The notes under the pieces were generated by a model, which was given only the letters and a program-made list of their open reading frames with translations, made no database searches and was not told the DNA's origin. 64,000 nucleotides of DNA from Streptomyces rubiginosohelvolus (GTDB taxonomy: Bacteria; Actinomycetota; Actinomycetes; Streptomycetales; Streptomycetaceae), in NCBI RefSeq assembly GCF_014649875.1, contig NZ_BMTW01000004.1, positions 310,001-374,000 on the forward strand. Reading direction: 5' to 3'. This document shows, one piece after another, positions 33,239 through 42,075 of this stretch (the stretch's first letter is position 1; each line of letters opens with the position of its first letter). A program made the translations under genes and the position numbers.

Positions 33239-34180
33239 ATGTACGACCCGACACGTCTCGCGGCGCTCGTGGCGGTCGCGGAGGCCGGATCGATCACCCG
33301 GGCGGCCGCCCGCCTCGGCTACACCGCGCCCGCGCTCTCGCAGCAGCTGGCCAAGCTGGAGCGGGAGGCGGGGGCGGCGCTGCTGGTGCGCCACCATCGC
33401 GGGGCGCGGCTGACGGCGGCGGGCGAGCTGCTGGCGGGCCGGGCCCGGCGGGTGCTGGACGAGCTGGACCAGGCGCGGCACGAGCTGGCGCAGCTGGCCG
33501 GGCTCTCGGGCGGCCGGCTGCGGGTGGGGACGTTCACCACGGCCGGGATTCATCTGCTGCCGCCCGTCCTGAGCGCCTTCCGGCGGGCCCACCCCGAGGT
33601 CGAGCTGGCCGTCGCCGACCACGAGCCGCCCGGCGGCATCGCCGCCGTGGCCGCGGGCGAGGTGGACCTCGCCCTGACGCACGCCTACGAACCGGGGGCG
33701 GTCGGGCCGCCGCCGGTGGGCGTGCTCGTCGACCCGCTCCTGGTCGAGGAGCTGGTGCTCGTCACGTCGGTGGGACACCGGCTCGCGGAGGGCACCGGGC
33801 GGCTGCCGGTCGGCGAGCTGGCGGGGCGGCCGCTGATCAGCAGTGCGCCCACCCATCCGCCCCGGCGCGGGGTCGAGGACGCGCTCGCCGAGGCCGGGGC
33901 GACGCCCGCGGTGGTCTGCGAGTCACCCGGGTACGCACTGGTGTGCGCGCTGGTCAGTGCGGGGCTCGGCGTGGCGGTGGTGCCGGAGATGGTCGCCTCG
34001 ATGGCGTCGGCCCCGCTGTCCGTCCGGCGGCTGGAGCCCGCGTCGTTCCGCCGGACCATCTCGGTGGTGCACCGGGGCGACCGGTCGAGCGCGGCCGCGG
34101 CGACGCTGCTCGCGCTGCTGCGCAGCGGCTTCGGCCGCGGGGGCGTGGCCCCGGGGCCGAACCGGGCTCCGGCGGGCTGA
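33239..34180 (+). CDS. LysR family transcriptional regulator
   Basis: A 313-residue LysR protein; the winged HTH is at about 1-60 (LAALVAVAEAGSITRAAARLGYTAPALSQQLAKLERE) and the periplasmic-binding-like effector domain follows from residue 90. The arrangement with a divergent LysE exporter is like lysG/lysE or argP/argO, in which the amino acid activates the regulator. ATG 33239 follows AAAGGAA eight bases upstream. Confidence 0.92.
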   Translation: MYDPTRLAALVAVAEAGSITRAAARLGYTAPALSQQLAKLEREAGAALLVRHHRGARLTAAGELLAGRARRVLDELDQARHELAQLAGLSGGRLRVGTFTTAGIHLLPPVLSAFRRAHPEVELAVADHEPPGGIAAVAAGEVDLALTHAYEPGAVGPPPVGVLVDPLLVEELVLVTSVGHRLAEGTGRLPVGELAGRPLISSAPTHPPRRGVEDALAEAGATPAVVCESPGYALVCALVSAGLGVAVVPEMVASMASAPLSVRRLEPASFRRTISVVHRGDRSSAAAATLLALLRSGFGRGGVAPGPNRAPAG

Positions 34181-34219
34181 TCCGCGTCGGCCGACCGGCC
34201 CCGCCGGGCCCCTACGGAG

Positions 34220-34651
34220 TCATCCTTGAACCGCGACGACCCAGGGCAGCGCGATCCAGACCGTCTTGCCGCCCTCGGCGGTCGGCGTGACCTGGAGCCG
34301 GCCGCCGCGCTCCTTGGCCAGCATCCGGATGATGACCATGCCCCGGCCGTTGTCCTGCCGTACGGCGGCGGGCAGTTTCTGGGGCCACCGGGGGTGACTG
34401 TCCGTGACGCCGAGATAGAGCTCCTCGTCGCGTTCGAGGCGCAGGTCCACGGTGAAGGTGGGCGACTGGCCGAACGTGTGCTGCACGGCGTTGGTGGCCA
34501 GCTCCGAGACGATCAGCCGGATGGTGTCGGCGAACTCGCTGTCGTCGGGCAGGCCCCATTCGGACAGGGTCCTGGCGACATGTCTGCGGGCCGCGGAGAC
34601 CGAGACCGGATCGCTCGGCAGAGTGACGGTTGCTTCCTGATGGTCCGCCAT
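34220..34651 (-). CDS. HATPase_c regulatory protein (anti-sigma-like kinase)
   Basis: A 143-residue single-domain GHKL ATPase resembling RsbW. The N-box is SELATNAVQHT (Asn near 54), the G1 region is GVTDSHP, and the G2 is NGRGMVII; there is no transmembrane segment. Proteins of this kind act as anti-sigma factors or switch kinases, and in Streptomyces are often next to an XRE/DUF5753 gene and a DUF397 gene, as here. ATG 34651 is chosen from the start of the conserved fold with AAAGGGG upstream; the frame runs open to 34765. Confidence 0.87.
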   Translation of the reverse strand: MADHQEATVTLPSDPVSVSAARRHVARTLSEWGLPDDSEFADTIRLIVSELATNAVQHTFGQSPTFTVDLRLERDEELYLGVTDSHPRWPQKLPAAVRQDNGRGMVIIRMLAKERGGRLQVTPTAEGGKTVWIALPWVVAVQG

Positions 34652-34755
34652 GGCGACACCGCCCCTTTCCCGCCCCGGACCGAGCGACGGTCGGCCGGGA
34701 TTGTGCTTCGCGCCAGACTGCCATTGATGCAGCTCGCTGTAACGAGGTTCGGCCA

Positions 34756-34771
34756 AGATATGCATATATCT
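34756..34771. promoter_or_regulatory. AT-rich palindrome between the ATPase and XRE genes
   Basis: AGATAT-GCAT-ATATCT is a perfect 6-bp inverted repeat in a 236-base gap between divergent starts. Its A+T content is exceptional for this genome. It may be the operator of the XRE regulator, or a -10 region for either gene. Confidence 0.55.
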
Positions 34772-34887
34772 GTCGCTCGAAGCGGTGAATTCGGGACCCG
34801 TACGGGGTCGACGGGCGGCACACTGGCCCCTCTGCGGGCCGGTCCCGGCGACGGATCAGCCCCTTGCGACAGCGGAAGGAGACCGGC

Positions 34888-35754
34888 ATGCTGCACGGCC
34901 CCGTCGTCCGGCGGCGCAAGCTCGGCGAGGAGCTGCGGAGTCTGCGTCACGCCACCGGGATGACCAGCCGGGAGGCGGCGCGGCTGCTCGGCTGGCACCA
35001 GTCGAAGGTGAGCCGTATCGAGACCGGTGCCAGCGGGGTGACCCCGGCCGACGTGGCACGGCTGCTGGACGTCTACGCGGTGTGCGACCCCCAGTTGCGC
35101 TCCCTGCTCGAAGTCCTCGCGGGGTCGGCGGGCGGTGGCGGCTCGGGCTGGTGGCACGCGTACCGGGGGCTGATCCCGCCGCAGTACCGCGACTTCATCA
35201 GTCTGGAGTCGCAGGCCAGTACGGTCCGGACGCTGGAGACCTCGGTGGTGCCGGGGCTGCTCCAGACCGCCGGGTACGCCCGTGCCGTGACCCGCGCCTC
35301 GCTGGACGGGTTACCGGACGGCCGCCTCGACTCCCTGGTCGAGGTCCGGCTGACCCGTCAGCGGGTGCTGCGCGCGAGCCCGCCGCTGCGGTTCACGGCG
35401 GTGCTGGACGAGGCGGTGCTCCACCGCGAGGTGGGTGGGCCCGAAGTGATGCGGGATCAGCTGCAGCATCTGATCCAGGTGGCTCAACTGCCTCACGTGG
35501 AGCTGCAGTTGCTGCCGTTCTCGGTGGGCGGGTACGTGGGACTCACCGGCCCTTTCGTCATCTTCTCCTTTCCGAACATTTCTGACCTGGATGTGGTCGT
35601 TCTTGACCACTTGACGAGTAGCCTCTATCTGGAGCGGAGAGAAGACCTTGAGGCGTACAGCTCGGCCTTCCGTACCTTGCAGGCGCATGCGCTGTCGCCC
35701 GAACGCTCGCTGGACCTGATCACCGAGATCGGACGTAGCTTCAGACGCAGCTGA
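34888..35754 (+). CDS. XRE family regulator with DUF5753 domain (WhiJ-like), contains a TTA codon
   Basis: A 288-residue regulator. An XRE helix-turn-helix spans about 12-65 (GEELRSLRHATGMTSREAARLLGWHQSKVSRIETG) and a DUF5753 domain the remainder (VPGLLQTAGYARAV near 125). The protein type is WhiJ-like, associated with development and antibiotic control. Codon 142 (35311-35313) is TTA, the leucine codon read by the bldA tRNA, so translation should depend on developmental stage. ATG 34888 follows AAGGAG eight bases upstream. The DUF397 gene follows after 10 bases. Confidence 0.9.
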   Translation: MLHGPVVRRRKLGEELRSLRHATGMTSREAARLLGWHQSKVSRIETGASGVTPADVARLLDVYAVCDPQLRSLLEVLAGSAGGGGSGWWHAYRGLIPPQYRDFISLESQASTVRTLETSVVPGLLQTAGYARAVTRASLDGLPDGRLDSLVEVRLTRQRVLRASPPLRFTAVLDEAVLHREVGGPEVMRDQLQHLIQVAQLPHVELQLLPFSVGGYVGLTGPFVIFSFPNISDLDVVVLDHLTSSLYLERREDLEAYSSAFRTLQAHALSPERSLDLITEIGRSFRRS

Positions 35755-35764
35755 GGGGGCCGCC

Positions 35765-36019
35765 ATGTCAGACCGACGCGCACTGCCCGCCGCACCGCCG
35801 CCATCGATGGCACCGCCGCCCGCCCCGCAGTGGCGGCGCAGCAGCCGGTCGACCGGGATGAACAACTGCGTGGAGACCGCGCGGTTCGCCGACGCGCTCC
35901 TCGCCGTACGCGATTCGAAAGACGTGGACCGGCCGCCGCTGCGGTTCTCGGCGGCGGCCTGGACCACCTTCGTGGACGGGCTCGGTCAGCGCGGAGCCGG
36001 TCCAGGGCACGTCAGCTGA
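35765..36019 (+). CDS. DUF397 protein
   Basis: An 84-residue protein with a Pro-rich N-terminal extension and the DUF397 core: WRRSSRSTGMNNCVETARF, VRDSKDVDRPPLRFSAAAWTTFV. DUF397 proteins accompany XRE/DUF5753 regulators in Streptomyces and are thought to act with them. The ATG at 35765 has GAGGGGG in front, 10 bases after the regulator stop, so the two are translationally close. Its end overlaps the bioF stop on the other strand by 8 bases. Confidence 0.9.
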   Translation: MSDRRALPAAPPPSMAPPPAPQWRRSSRSTGMNNCVETARFADALLAVRDSKDVDRPPLRFSAAAWTTFVDGLGQRGAGPGHVS

Positions 36020-37172
36020 CGTCGGCGTCCGCCTGCCGGGGAGCGGTGGCGACGATCGTGGCCACCGCGGTCGTGATCTGCTCCTCGGTCAGGTCGGCGC
36101 GCGCGGTCAGCCGCAGCCGGGAGATGCCGTCCGGAACCGACGGCGGGCGGAAGCAGCCCACCGCCATTCCGGCCGTGCGGCAGTCGGCCGCCCAGCGCAC
36201 CGCCGCGTCCGCCGACGGCGCCCGGACGGAGACGACGGCCGCGTCGGGCCGGACCGCCTCCAGCCCGGCGGCGGTGAGCCGCGTGTACAGCGCGGTGGCC
36301 ACCTCCCGGGCGCGGGCGGCCCGTTCGGGCTCCCGGCGCAGCACCGCGAGGGCGCCGAGCGCGCCGCCGACGGCCGCCGGGGCGAGTCCGGTGTCGAAGA
36401 TGAAGGTCCGGGCCGTGTTGACCAGGTGGTCGATGACCCGGGCGGGCCCGAGGACCGCTCCGCCCTGGCTGCCGAGCGACTTGGACAGGGTGAGGGTGGC
36501 CACGACCCCGTCACCGCCCGCCAGTCCGGCCGCCGCGAGCGCTCCTCGTCCGCCGTCGCCCAGGACGCCCAGGCCGTGGGCGTCGTCGACCAGCAGGGCG
36601 GCGTTCGCGGCGCGGCAGACCTCGGCGAGGGCCGGGAGCGGGGCGGCGTCGCCGTCGACGGAGAAGACCGAGTCGGTGACCGCGAGGGCCCGCCCGTCAT
36701 GGGCCCCGAACGCCTTGGCGACCGCGTCCGGGTCGGCGTGGGGGACGACGGCGGTCTCGGCGCGGGAGAGCCGGCAGCCGTCCACGATCGAGGCGTGGTT
36801 GCCCGCGTCGGAGACGATGAGGGAGCCGCGCGCGGAGAGCGCGGTCAGCGCGGCGAGGTTGGCCGCGTACCCGGAGGAGAGCACGAGGGCCGCCTCGAAG
36901 CCGCAGAACGCGGCCAGCTCCCGTTCGAGTTCGGCGTGCAGGGCGGTGGAGCCGGTGACCAGCCGGGAGCCGGTGGCACCCGCTCCCCAGCGGTGGGCGG
37001 CGGCGGCCGCGGCGGCGGTGACCTCCGGATGCCGGGTGAGGCCCAGGTAGTCGTTGCTCGCGAGGTCCAGCAGCTCCGGCTCGGCGTCGCGCGGACGCAG
37101 CGTGCGTACGAGTCCGGCGGCGGCCCGGCGGCGGGCCTCGGCGTCGATCCAGTCGAACGGGGCGAAGGACAT
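36012..37172 (-). CDS. bioF: 8-amino-7-oxononanoate synthase
   Basis: The 386-residue PLP enzyme condenses pimeloyl thioester with L-alanine in biotin synthesis. The SNDYLGL motif is near residue 39, [12 protein letters not shown] near 63, [11 protein letters not shown] near 191, and the PLP lysine is Lys231 in [10 protein letters not shown]. It is divergent from bioB-bioA-bioD, with an inverted repeat in the shared 148-base promoter region. Confidence 0.95.
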   Translation of the reverse strand: MSFAPFDWIDAEARRRAAAGLVRTLRPRDAEPELLDLASNDYLGLTRHPEVTAAAAAAAHRWGAGATGSRLVTGSTALHAELERELAAFCGFEAALVLSSGYAANLAALTALSARGSLIVSDAGNHASIVDGCRLSRAETAVVPHADPDAVAKAFGAHDGRALAVTDSVFSVDGDAAPLPALAEVCRAANAALLVDDAHGLGVLGDGGRGALAAAGLAGGDGVVATLTLSKSLGSQGGAVLGPARVIDHLVNTARTFIFDTGLAPAAVGGALGALAVLRREPERAARAREVATALYTRLTAAGLEAVRPDAAVVSVRAPSADAAVRWAADCRTAGMAVGCFRPPSVPDGISRLRLTARADLTEEQITTAVATIVATAPRQADADVS

Positions 37173-37233
37173 GGGGCGGGTCCCTGTCTTTGTAGGCAGC
37201 CCACAGACCCTAGCCGGGTGCGCAGCAGGTCAG

Positions 37234-37253
37234 GGTGTGGCAATACACACACC
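37234..37253. promoter_or_regulatory. Possible biotin operator between bioF and bioB
   Basis: GGTGTG-N8-CACACC (with an inner GTGTG-N6-CACAC) is a clean inverted repeat midway between the divergent bioF and bioB starts. It does not match the E. coli BirA operator or the BioQ sites I know, so the regulator is unknown. Confidence 0.5.
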
Positions 37254-37320
37254 CCCGCCCGGGTCTCCTGTCTGGTTCCTCCTTGGCTGGAGGCGGTGCC
37301 GTAGGACAGGATCATCTTTC

Positions 37321-38583
37321 ATGGACCTGCTGAACACGCTGGTGGACAAGGGGCTGCGGCGCGAACTGCCGACCCGCGAAGAAGCGCTCGCCGTACTGGC
37401 GACCTCCGACGACGAGCTGCTCGACGTGGTGGCCGCCGCCGGGAAGGTGCGCCGTCAGTGGTTCGGGCGGCGCGTCAAGCTCAACTATCTGGTCAACCTG
37501 AAGTCCGGGCTCTGCCCCGAGGACTGCTCCTACTGCTCGCAGCGGCTCGGCTCGAAGGCCGGAATCCTCAAGTACACCTGGCTGAAGCCGGAGGAGGCGT
37601 CCAAGGCCGCCGCCGCCGGGGTCGCGGGCGGCGCGAAGCGGGTCTGTCTGGTGGCGAGCGGACGCGGTCCCACGGACCGGGACGTGGACCGGGTCACCAG
37701 GACCATCGAGGCCATCAAGGAGGAGAACGAGGGCATCGAGGTCTGCGCCTGCCTCGGTCTGCTCTCCGACGGCCAGGCCGACCGGCTGCGTTCGGCGGGC
37801 GCCGACGCGTACAACCACAACCTGAACACGTCCGAGGAGACGTACGGGGCGATCACCACCACCCACACCTACGCGGACCGGGTGGAGACCGTGCAGCAGG
37901 CCCAGGCCGCCGGGCTCTCGGCGTGTTCCGGGCTGATCGCCGGGATGGGCGAGAGCGACAAGGACCTGGTCGACGTGGTGTTCGCGCTGCGCGACCTGGA
38001 CCCGGACTCGGTGCCGGTGAACTTCCTGATCCCGTTCGAGGGCACGCCGCTCGCCAAGGAGTGGAACCTCACCCCGCAGCGCTGCCTGCGGATTCTGGCG
38101 ATGGTCCGCTTCGTCTGCCCGGATGTCGAGGTGCGGCTCGCGGGCGGCCGTGAGGTGCACCTGCGCTCGATGCAGCCGCTGGCGCTGCACCTGGTCAACT
38201 CGATCTTCCTGGGCGACTATCTGACGAGTGAGGGCCAGGCCGGTCAGGCCGACCTCGACATGATCACGGATGCCGGTTTCGAGGTGGAGGGCGCGGGCAC
38301 GACGACGCTGCCGCGCCACCGGGCCGACGCACTGGCCGGCGGCTGCGGTACGGCGGCGGAGCCGGCCGGGTGCGGAACGCAGGAGTCCGCGGGGTGCGGT
38401 TCGCACGGGGGCGGTGGCGGCTGCGGACCGTGCGGTGGCCACGGGGAGCAGGAACCGGTGGCCGTCATCGACACGGACGCGGACGTTCCGGCCGGGCGTA
38501 CGGAGGCGAACGGCGCGCCGCGCACGGATCTGGTGGCGGTCCGCCGGCGCGGTGCGGGGACGGATCTCGCCCCCAATGCCTGA
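37321..38583 (+). CDS. bioB: Biotin synthase with Cys-rich C-terminal extension
   Basis: A 420-residue radical SAM enzyme that inserts sulfur into dethiobiotin. The cluster motif [10 protein letters not shown] is near residue 65, and the second [2Fe-2S] ligands lie in VCLVASG, ACLGLLS and [14 protein letters not shown], with Arg in [11 protein letters not shown]. The core ends around residue 335; the final 80 residues add five Cys in GC-G repeats (about 340-375: [19 protein letters not shown]) and an acidic linker. E. coli BioB has 346 residues and no such tail. The start is ATG 37321 with AGGA ten bases upstream. bioA starts inside its last codons. Confidence 0.95.
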   Translation: MDLLNTLVDKGLRRELPTREEALAVLATSDDELLDVVAAAGKVRRQWFGRRVKLNYLVNLKSGLCPEDCSYCSQRLGSKAGILKYTWLKPEEASKAAAAGVAGGAKRVCLVASGRGPTDRDVDRVTRTIEAIKEENEGIEVCACLGLLSDGQADRLRSAGADAYNHNLNTSEETYGAITTTHTYADRVETVQQAQAAGLSACSGLIAGMGESDKDLVDVVFALRDLDPDSVPVNFLIPFEGTPLAKEWNLTPQRCLRILAMVRFVCPDVEVRLAGGREVHLRSMQPLALHLVNSIFLGDYLTSEGQAGQADLDMITDAGFEVEGAGTTTLPRHRADALAGGCGTAAEPAGCGTQESAGCGSHGGGGGCGPCGGHGEQEPVAVIDTDADVPAGRTEANGAPRTDLVAVRRRGAGTDLAPNA

Positions 38584-39937
38584 GCCGTACGCCCCCGCGC
38601 TCCCCCAGCAGGCCGCGCACTCCGGATCCGCCGCGCCGAAACCGTACGCCCCCGACGAACTGCGGGCGCTGGACCGCGCGCATGTCTGGCACCCGTACGG
38701 TCCGATGCCCGGCCGCCAGGAGCCGCTGATCGTGGAGTCGGCCTCCGGGGTACGGCTCCGGCTCGCCGAACCCGTCGAGGGGCAGCGCGAGTTGGTGGAC
38801 GGCATGTCGTCCTGGTGGTCGGCGGTGCACGGCTACAACCACCCGGTCCTCAACGAGGCCGCACGCGGCCAGCTGGACCGGATGAGCCATGTGATGTTCG
38901 GCGGGCTCACGCACGAGCCCGCCGTCCGGCTGGCGACCCGGCTGGTGGAGATCACCCCCGAGCCGCTCCAGCACGTCTTCCTGGCCGACTCCGGTTCTGT
39001 CTCGGTCGAGGTCGCGGTCAAGATGTGCCTGCAGTACTGGCGTTCGGCCGGCCGGCCGGCCAAGCGGCGGCTGCTGACCTGGCGCGGGGGCTACCACGGG
39101 GACACCTGGCAGCCGATGTCGGTGTGCGACCCGGAGGGCGGGATGCACGAGCTGTGGTCGGGCTCCCTTCCCCGGCAGGTCTTCGCCGACGCCCCGCCGG
39201 ACGGTTTCGACGCGGAGCCGGACGCCGGGTACGTCACGCATCTGCGGGAGCTGATCGCGGTGCACGCCGAGGAGTTGGCGGCGGTCATCGTGGAGCCGGT
39301 CGTACAGGGAGCCGGCGGAATGCGGTTCCACTCCCCCGCTTATCTGCGGGTGCTGCGCGAGGCGTGCGACGAGCACGACGTCCTGCTGGTCCTCGACGAG
39401 ATCGCGACCGGTTTCGGGCGTACGGGCACGCTGTTCGCGGCCGGGCATGCCGGGATCTCGCCGGACGTCATGTGTGTCGGCAAGGCGCTGACCGGCGGCT
39501 ATCTCACGATGGCGGCGACGCTGTGCACGACCCGGGTGGCCGAGGGCATCTCCAGCGGCGAGGTTCCGGTGCTGGCGCACGGGCCGACGTTCATGGGCAA
39601 CCCGCTGGCCGCATCGGTGGCCTCGGCCTCGGTGGACCTGCTGCTCGGGCAGGACTGGGAGGGCGAGGTGGCGCGGATCGGCGCGGGGCTGCGCTCCGGG
39701 CTCGCTCCCGCCGCGGACCTCGCGGGTGTGGTGGACGTACGCGTCCTCGGGGCGATCGGGGTCGTCCAGCTCGACCACGAGGTGGACATGGCGGCGGCGA
39801 CCCGCGCGGCCGTGCGCGAGGGCGTGTGGCTGCGGCCGTTCCGCGATCTCGTCTACACGATGCCGCCGTACGTCACGGGCGACGAGGACGTGGCACGGAT
39901 CTGCCGGGCCGTGTGTGCCGCGGCGCGGGAGGGCTGA
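38576..39937 (+). CDS. bioA: Adenosylmethionine-8-amino-7-oxononanoate aminotransferase
   Basis: A 453-residue class III PLP aminotransferase making 7,8-diaminononanoate. HVWHPYGPM near residue 37, [15 protein letters not shown] and [11 protein letters not shown] near 180 are BioA-specific, and [12 protein letters not shown] and the PLP Lys303 ([12 protein letters not shown]) are the class III core. ATG 38576 overlaps the bioB stop by 8 bases, so the two are translationally coupled. There is an N-terminal extension of about 20 Pro/Ala residues. Confidence 0.95.
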   Translation: MPEPYAPALPQQAAHSGSAAPKPYAPDELRALDRAHVWHPYGPMPGRQEPLIVESASGVRLRLAEPVEGQRELVDGMSSWWSAVHGYNHPVLNEAARGQLDRMSHVMFGGLTHEPAVRLATRLVEITPEPLQHVFLADSGSVSVEVAVKMCLQYWRSAGRPAKRRLLTWRGGYHGDTWQPMSVCDPEGGMHELWSGSLPRQVFADAPPDGFDAEPDAGYVTHLRELIAVHAEELAAVIVEPVVQGAGGMRFHSPAYLRVLREACDEHDVLLVLDEIATGFGRTGTLFAAGHAGISPDVMCVGKALTGGYLTMAATLCTTRVAEGISSGEVPVLAHGPTFMGNPLAASVASASVDLLLGQDWEGEVARIGAGLRSGLAPAADLAGVVDVRVLGAIGVVQLDHEVDMAAATRAAVREGVWLRPFRDLVYTMPPYVTGDEDVARICRAVCAAAREG

Positions 39938-39943
39938 AGCGAT

Positions 39944-40642
39944 ATGTCGACGATTCTGGTGGTGTCCGGTACGGGCACGGAGATCGGCAAGACCGTGGTG
40001 ACCGCCGCCGTGGCGGCCGCCGCGCGGGGACGCCGGGTCGCGGTGCTCAAGCCCGCGCAGACCGGGCTCGCCCCCGGGGAGCCGGGCGACGCGGCCGAGG
40101 TCGCGCGCCTGGCGGGAAGCCATGTGACGGCGGTCGAACTGGCCCGGTTCCCGGAGCCGTTGGCCCCGGCCACGGCCGCCCGGCGGGCGGGTCTCCCCCC
40201 GGTGCGGCCGTTCGAGGTCGCCGAGGCGGCTCAGAAGCTGGCCACCGAGCACGACCTCGTGCTGGTGGAGGGTGCGGGCGGGCTGCTCGTACGGTTCGAC
40301 GACGAGGGCTCCACCCTCGCGGACGCGGCCCGGCTGCTGGCAGCGCCGGTGCTGGTGGTGGCCCCCGCCGGTCTGGGCACGCTGAACGCCACCGCGTTGA
40401 CGGCCGAGGCGCTGCGGAGCCGGGGGCTGGACTGCCGGGGTGTGGTGATCGGCAGCATGCCGGCGGAGCCGGACCTCGCGTCCCGGTGCAACATCGAGGA
40501 CCTGCCGGTGGCGGCCGGTGCGCCGCTGCTGGGCGCGGTACCGGCCGGTGCGGGTGCGCTGCCGGGCGCGGACTTCGCGGCGGGCGCGGCGCGGTGGCTC
40601 GCGCCGGAGCTGGGCGGGAGCTGGGCCCCGAGGCGGCACTGA
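39944..40642 (+). CDS. bioD: Dethiobiotin synthetase
   Basis: The 232-residue ATP-dependent carboxylase forms the ureido ring of dethiobiotin. The P-loop is GTGTEIGKT at 9-17, KPAQTG near 36 binds the substrate, and [11 protein letters not shown] near 108 is conserved. The ATG is 6 bases after the bioA stop. It completes bioB-bioA-bioD; genes for pimelate supply are not in the window. Confidence 0.95.
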   Translation: MSTILVVSGTGTEIGKTVVTAAVAAAARGRRVAVLKPAQTGLAPGEPGDAAEVARLAGSHVTAVELARFPEPLAPATAARRAGLPPVRPFEVAEAAQKLATEHDLVLVEGAGGLLVRFDDEGSTLADAARLLAAPVLVVAPAGLGTLNATALTAEALRSRGLDCRGVVIGSMPAEPDLASRCNIEDLPVAAGAPLLGAVPAGAGALPGADFAAGAARWLAPELGGSWAPRRH

Positions 40643-40683
40643 GGGGCCGGAGCTCCGCGACGGCGCCCGAGGTGCCGGACCGG

Positions 40684-40706
40684 AGTCCCCGGGCCGTTCG
40701 GGGACT
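40684..40706 (+). terminator. Hairpin terminator of the bioBAD operon
   Basis: AGTCCCCG-N7-CGGGGACT, a perfect 8-bp stem, lies 42 bases after the bioD stop and 79 bases before the methyltransferase. Confidence 0.7.
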
Positions 40707-40727
40707 GTCCCGGGGGCTATCCGCAGG

Positions 40728-40745
40728 CAATTCGGGGGAGAATTG
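40728..40745 (+). promoter_or_regulatory. Inverted repeat before the methyltransferase
   Basis: CAATTC-N6-GAATTG is a perfect AT-rich 6-bp inverted repeat 40 bases upstream of the methyltransferase start. It may be an operator within the promoter. Confidence 0.45.
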
Positions 40746-40784
40746 TCCAGGAGCCTCACGCCCACTCCGTAACGGAGGTCCGTC

Positions 40785-41468
40785 ATGCAGCTGCGCAGCA
40801 GGAAGCTCCCCCGGGACGCCGTGCACCACCCGGTCTTCGCCCGCTTCTACGCCCGGTTCAGCGAGGCCGCGGATGTGAAGGGCGGCGTCGCCGCGTACCG
40901 CGAGGAGCTGCTGTCGGGGCTCTCCGGCCGGGTCATCGAGGTCGGTGCGGGAAACGGGCTGAACTTCGCCCACTACCCGGGCGCCGTCTCGGAGGTCGTG
41001 GCGCTGGAGCCCGAACGCTCGCTGCGGCAGCTCGCGGTCCGCGCCGCCCTGCGCGCCGAGGTGCCGGTGGACGTGGTGCCGGGGGCCGCCGAGGCGCTGC
41101 CGGTCAAGAGCGAGGCGTTCGACGGGGCGGTGGCGTCCCTGGTCCTGTGCACCGTACGGGATCTGCCCCGGGCGCTCGCCGAGATCAAGCGGGTTCTGCG
41201 GCCGGGCGGCGAACTGCGGTTCTTCGAGCACGGGCTGGCTCCGGGGCGGGCGCTGGCGACGGCACAGCGGGCGGCCGACCGGACCCTGTGGCCGCTGCTC
41301 TTCGGCGGCTGTCACACGGCCCGGGACCCGCTGGCCGCGATCGAGACGGCCGGATTCGAGCTGGGCACGTATCGCAGGCTGCGCATCCCGGAGACGGGTC
41401 TTCAGATGCCCTCGTCGCCCTGTGTCCTGGGCGTGGCCCGCAAGCCGTTCACGGAGAACGGGGGCTGA
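40785..41468 (+). CDS. SAM-dependent class I methyltransferase
   Basis: A 227-residue Methyltransf_11/UbiE-like enzyme. Motif I is VIEVGAGNGLNF near 50-61, the acidic loop VVALEPERS near 74, motif II FDGAVASLVLCTV near 112, and RVLRPGGELRFFEHG near 138. The substrate is unknown; similar proteins methylate lipids, arsenite or small molecules. ATG 40785 follows CGGAGG. The gene is likely to be transcribed alone after the bioD terminator. Confidence 0.9.
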   Translation: MQLRSRKLPRDAVHHPVFARFYARFSEAADVKGGVAAYREELLSGLSGRVIEVGAGNGLNFAHYPGAVSEVVALEPERSLRQLAVRAALRAEVPVDVVPGAAEALPVKSEAFDGAVASLVLCTVRDLPRALAEIKRVLRPGGELRFFEHGLAPGRALATAQRAADRTLWPLLFGGCHTARDPLAAIETAGFELGTYRRLRIPETGLQMPSSPCVLGVARKPFTENGG

Positions 41469-41471
41469 GCC

Positions 41472-41843
41472 TCACACACTCCACTGACGCAGCTCGTCGG
41501 CGATGGCCCGTACGTCCGCCTTGCCCTGCTTCACCAGCAGCGCCAGATCGCGGACCTGCTCGGGCGAGGTGATGACCTTGAGGCCGGAGGCGACGAGGTA
41601 GCCGTACGCGACGGCCGAGGCGAACATGGCGTTCGAGTGTTCGAGCGCGGGCACATGCAGCAGCAGTTGCAGCAAGGCGGCCGCCCGTGCGTGCGGGTCG
41701 CTGTAGACGCTGCTGCCGAAGATCTCCGCGTCATGGCGGGCCACGGCGGCGACGAGCGCGCCCCAGTCGACGACCTGCGGGTCTCCGGGCGTCTTGTGCT
41801 CGGCGACCATCAGCAGCCAGGAAAGGTCGATCCGCAGGTTCAA
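41472..41843 (-). CDS. Doc/Fic-like toxin with altered motif
   Basis: A 123-residue helical protein starting NLRIDLSWLLMVAE. Its length and order of helices resemble Doc; the region LLLHVPALEHSNAMFASAVAYGYLVASG occupies the place of the Fic motif HxFx(D/E)xNxxR, but the Phe, acidic residue spacing and final Arg are not conserved, so it may not have classic nucleotide transfer activity. It starts at TTG 41843, overlapping the antitoxin stop (TTGA), which is typical of cotranslated toxin-antitoxin pairs. The closest known annotation is a 'fic family toxin component' of Streptomyces. Confidence 0.75.
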   Translation of the reverse strand: MNLRIDLSWLLMVAEHKTPGDPQVVDWGALVAAVARHDAEIFGSSVYSDPHARAAALLQLLLHVPALEHSNAMFASAVAYGYLVASGLKVITSPEQVRDLALLVKQGKADVRAIADELRQWSV

Positions 41844-42067
41844 CGGGTGCCTTCGCGCTCCGGGCCGAACTCCTCGGCGAACACCGACTCGTACTGCTTC
41901 ATGAAGTCGGCCGCGGCCTCGACGAACGTGTGTCCCACCTCGCCCGCGTCCTGCTGGACGAGTTCTTCTATGTAGCGGTTCACGCTCATCCCCCTCTGCA
42001 GCGCGCGCTGCCGCGCGGCCTCGGCGGTGGCCTCGTCCACTCGGACGTTCAGCTGGGTCTTGGGCAC
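41840..42067 (-). CDS. Ribbon-helix-helix antitoxin
   Basis: A 75-residue protein with a clear ribbon-helix-helix N-terminus (MPKTQLNVRVDEATAEAARQRALQRGMSVNRYIEELVQ) that binds DNA as a dimer; the C-terminal 30 residues (TFVEAAADFMKQYESVFAEEFG) would wrap the toxin. It precedes and overlaps the Doc-like toxin. A 20-bp palindrome lies directly upstream as the autoregulatory operator. Confidence 0.88.
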   Translation of the reverse strand: MPKTQLNVRVDEATAEAARQRALQRGMSVNRYIEELVQQDAGEVGHTFVEAAADFMKQYESVFAEEFGPEREGTR

Positions 42068-42075
42068 CCGACCAC

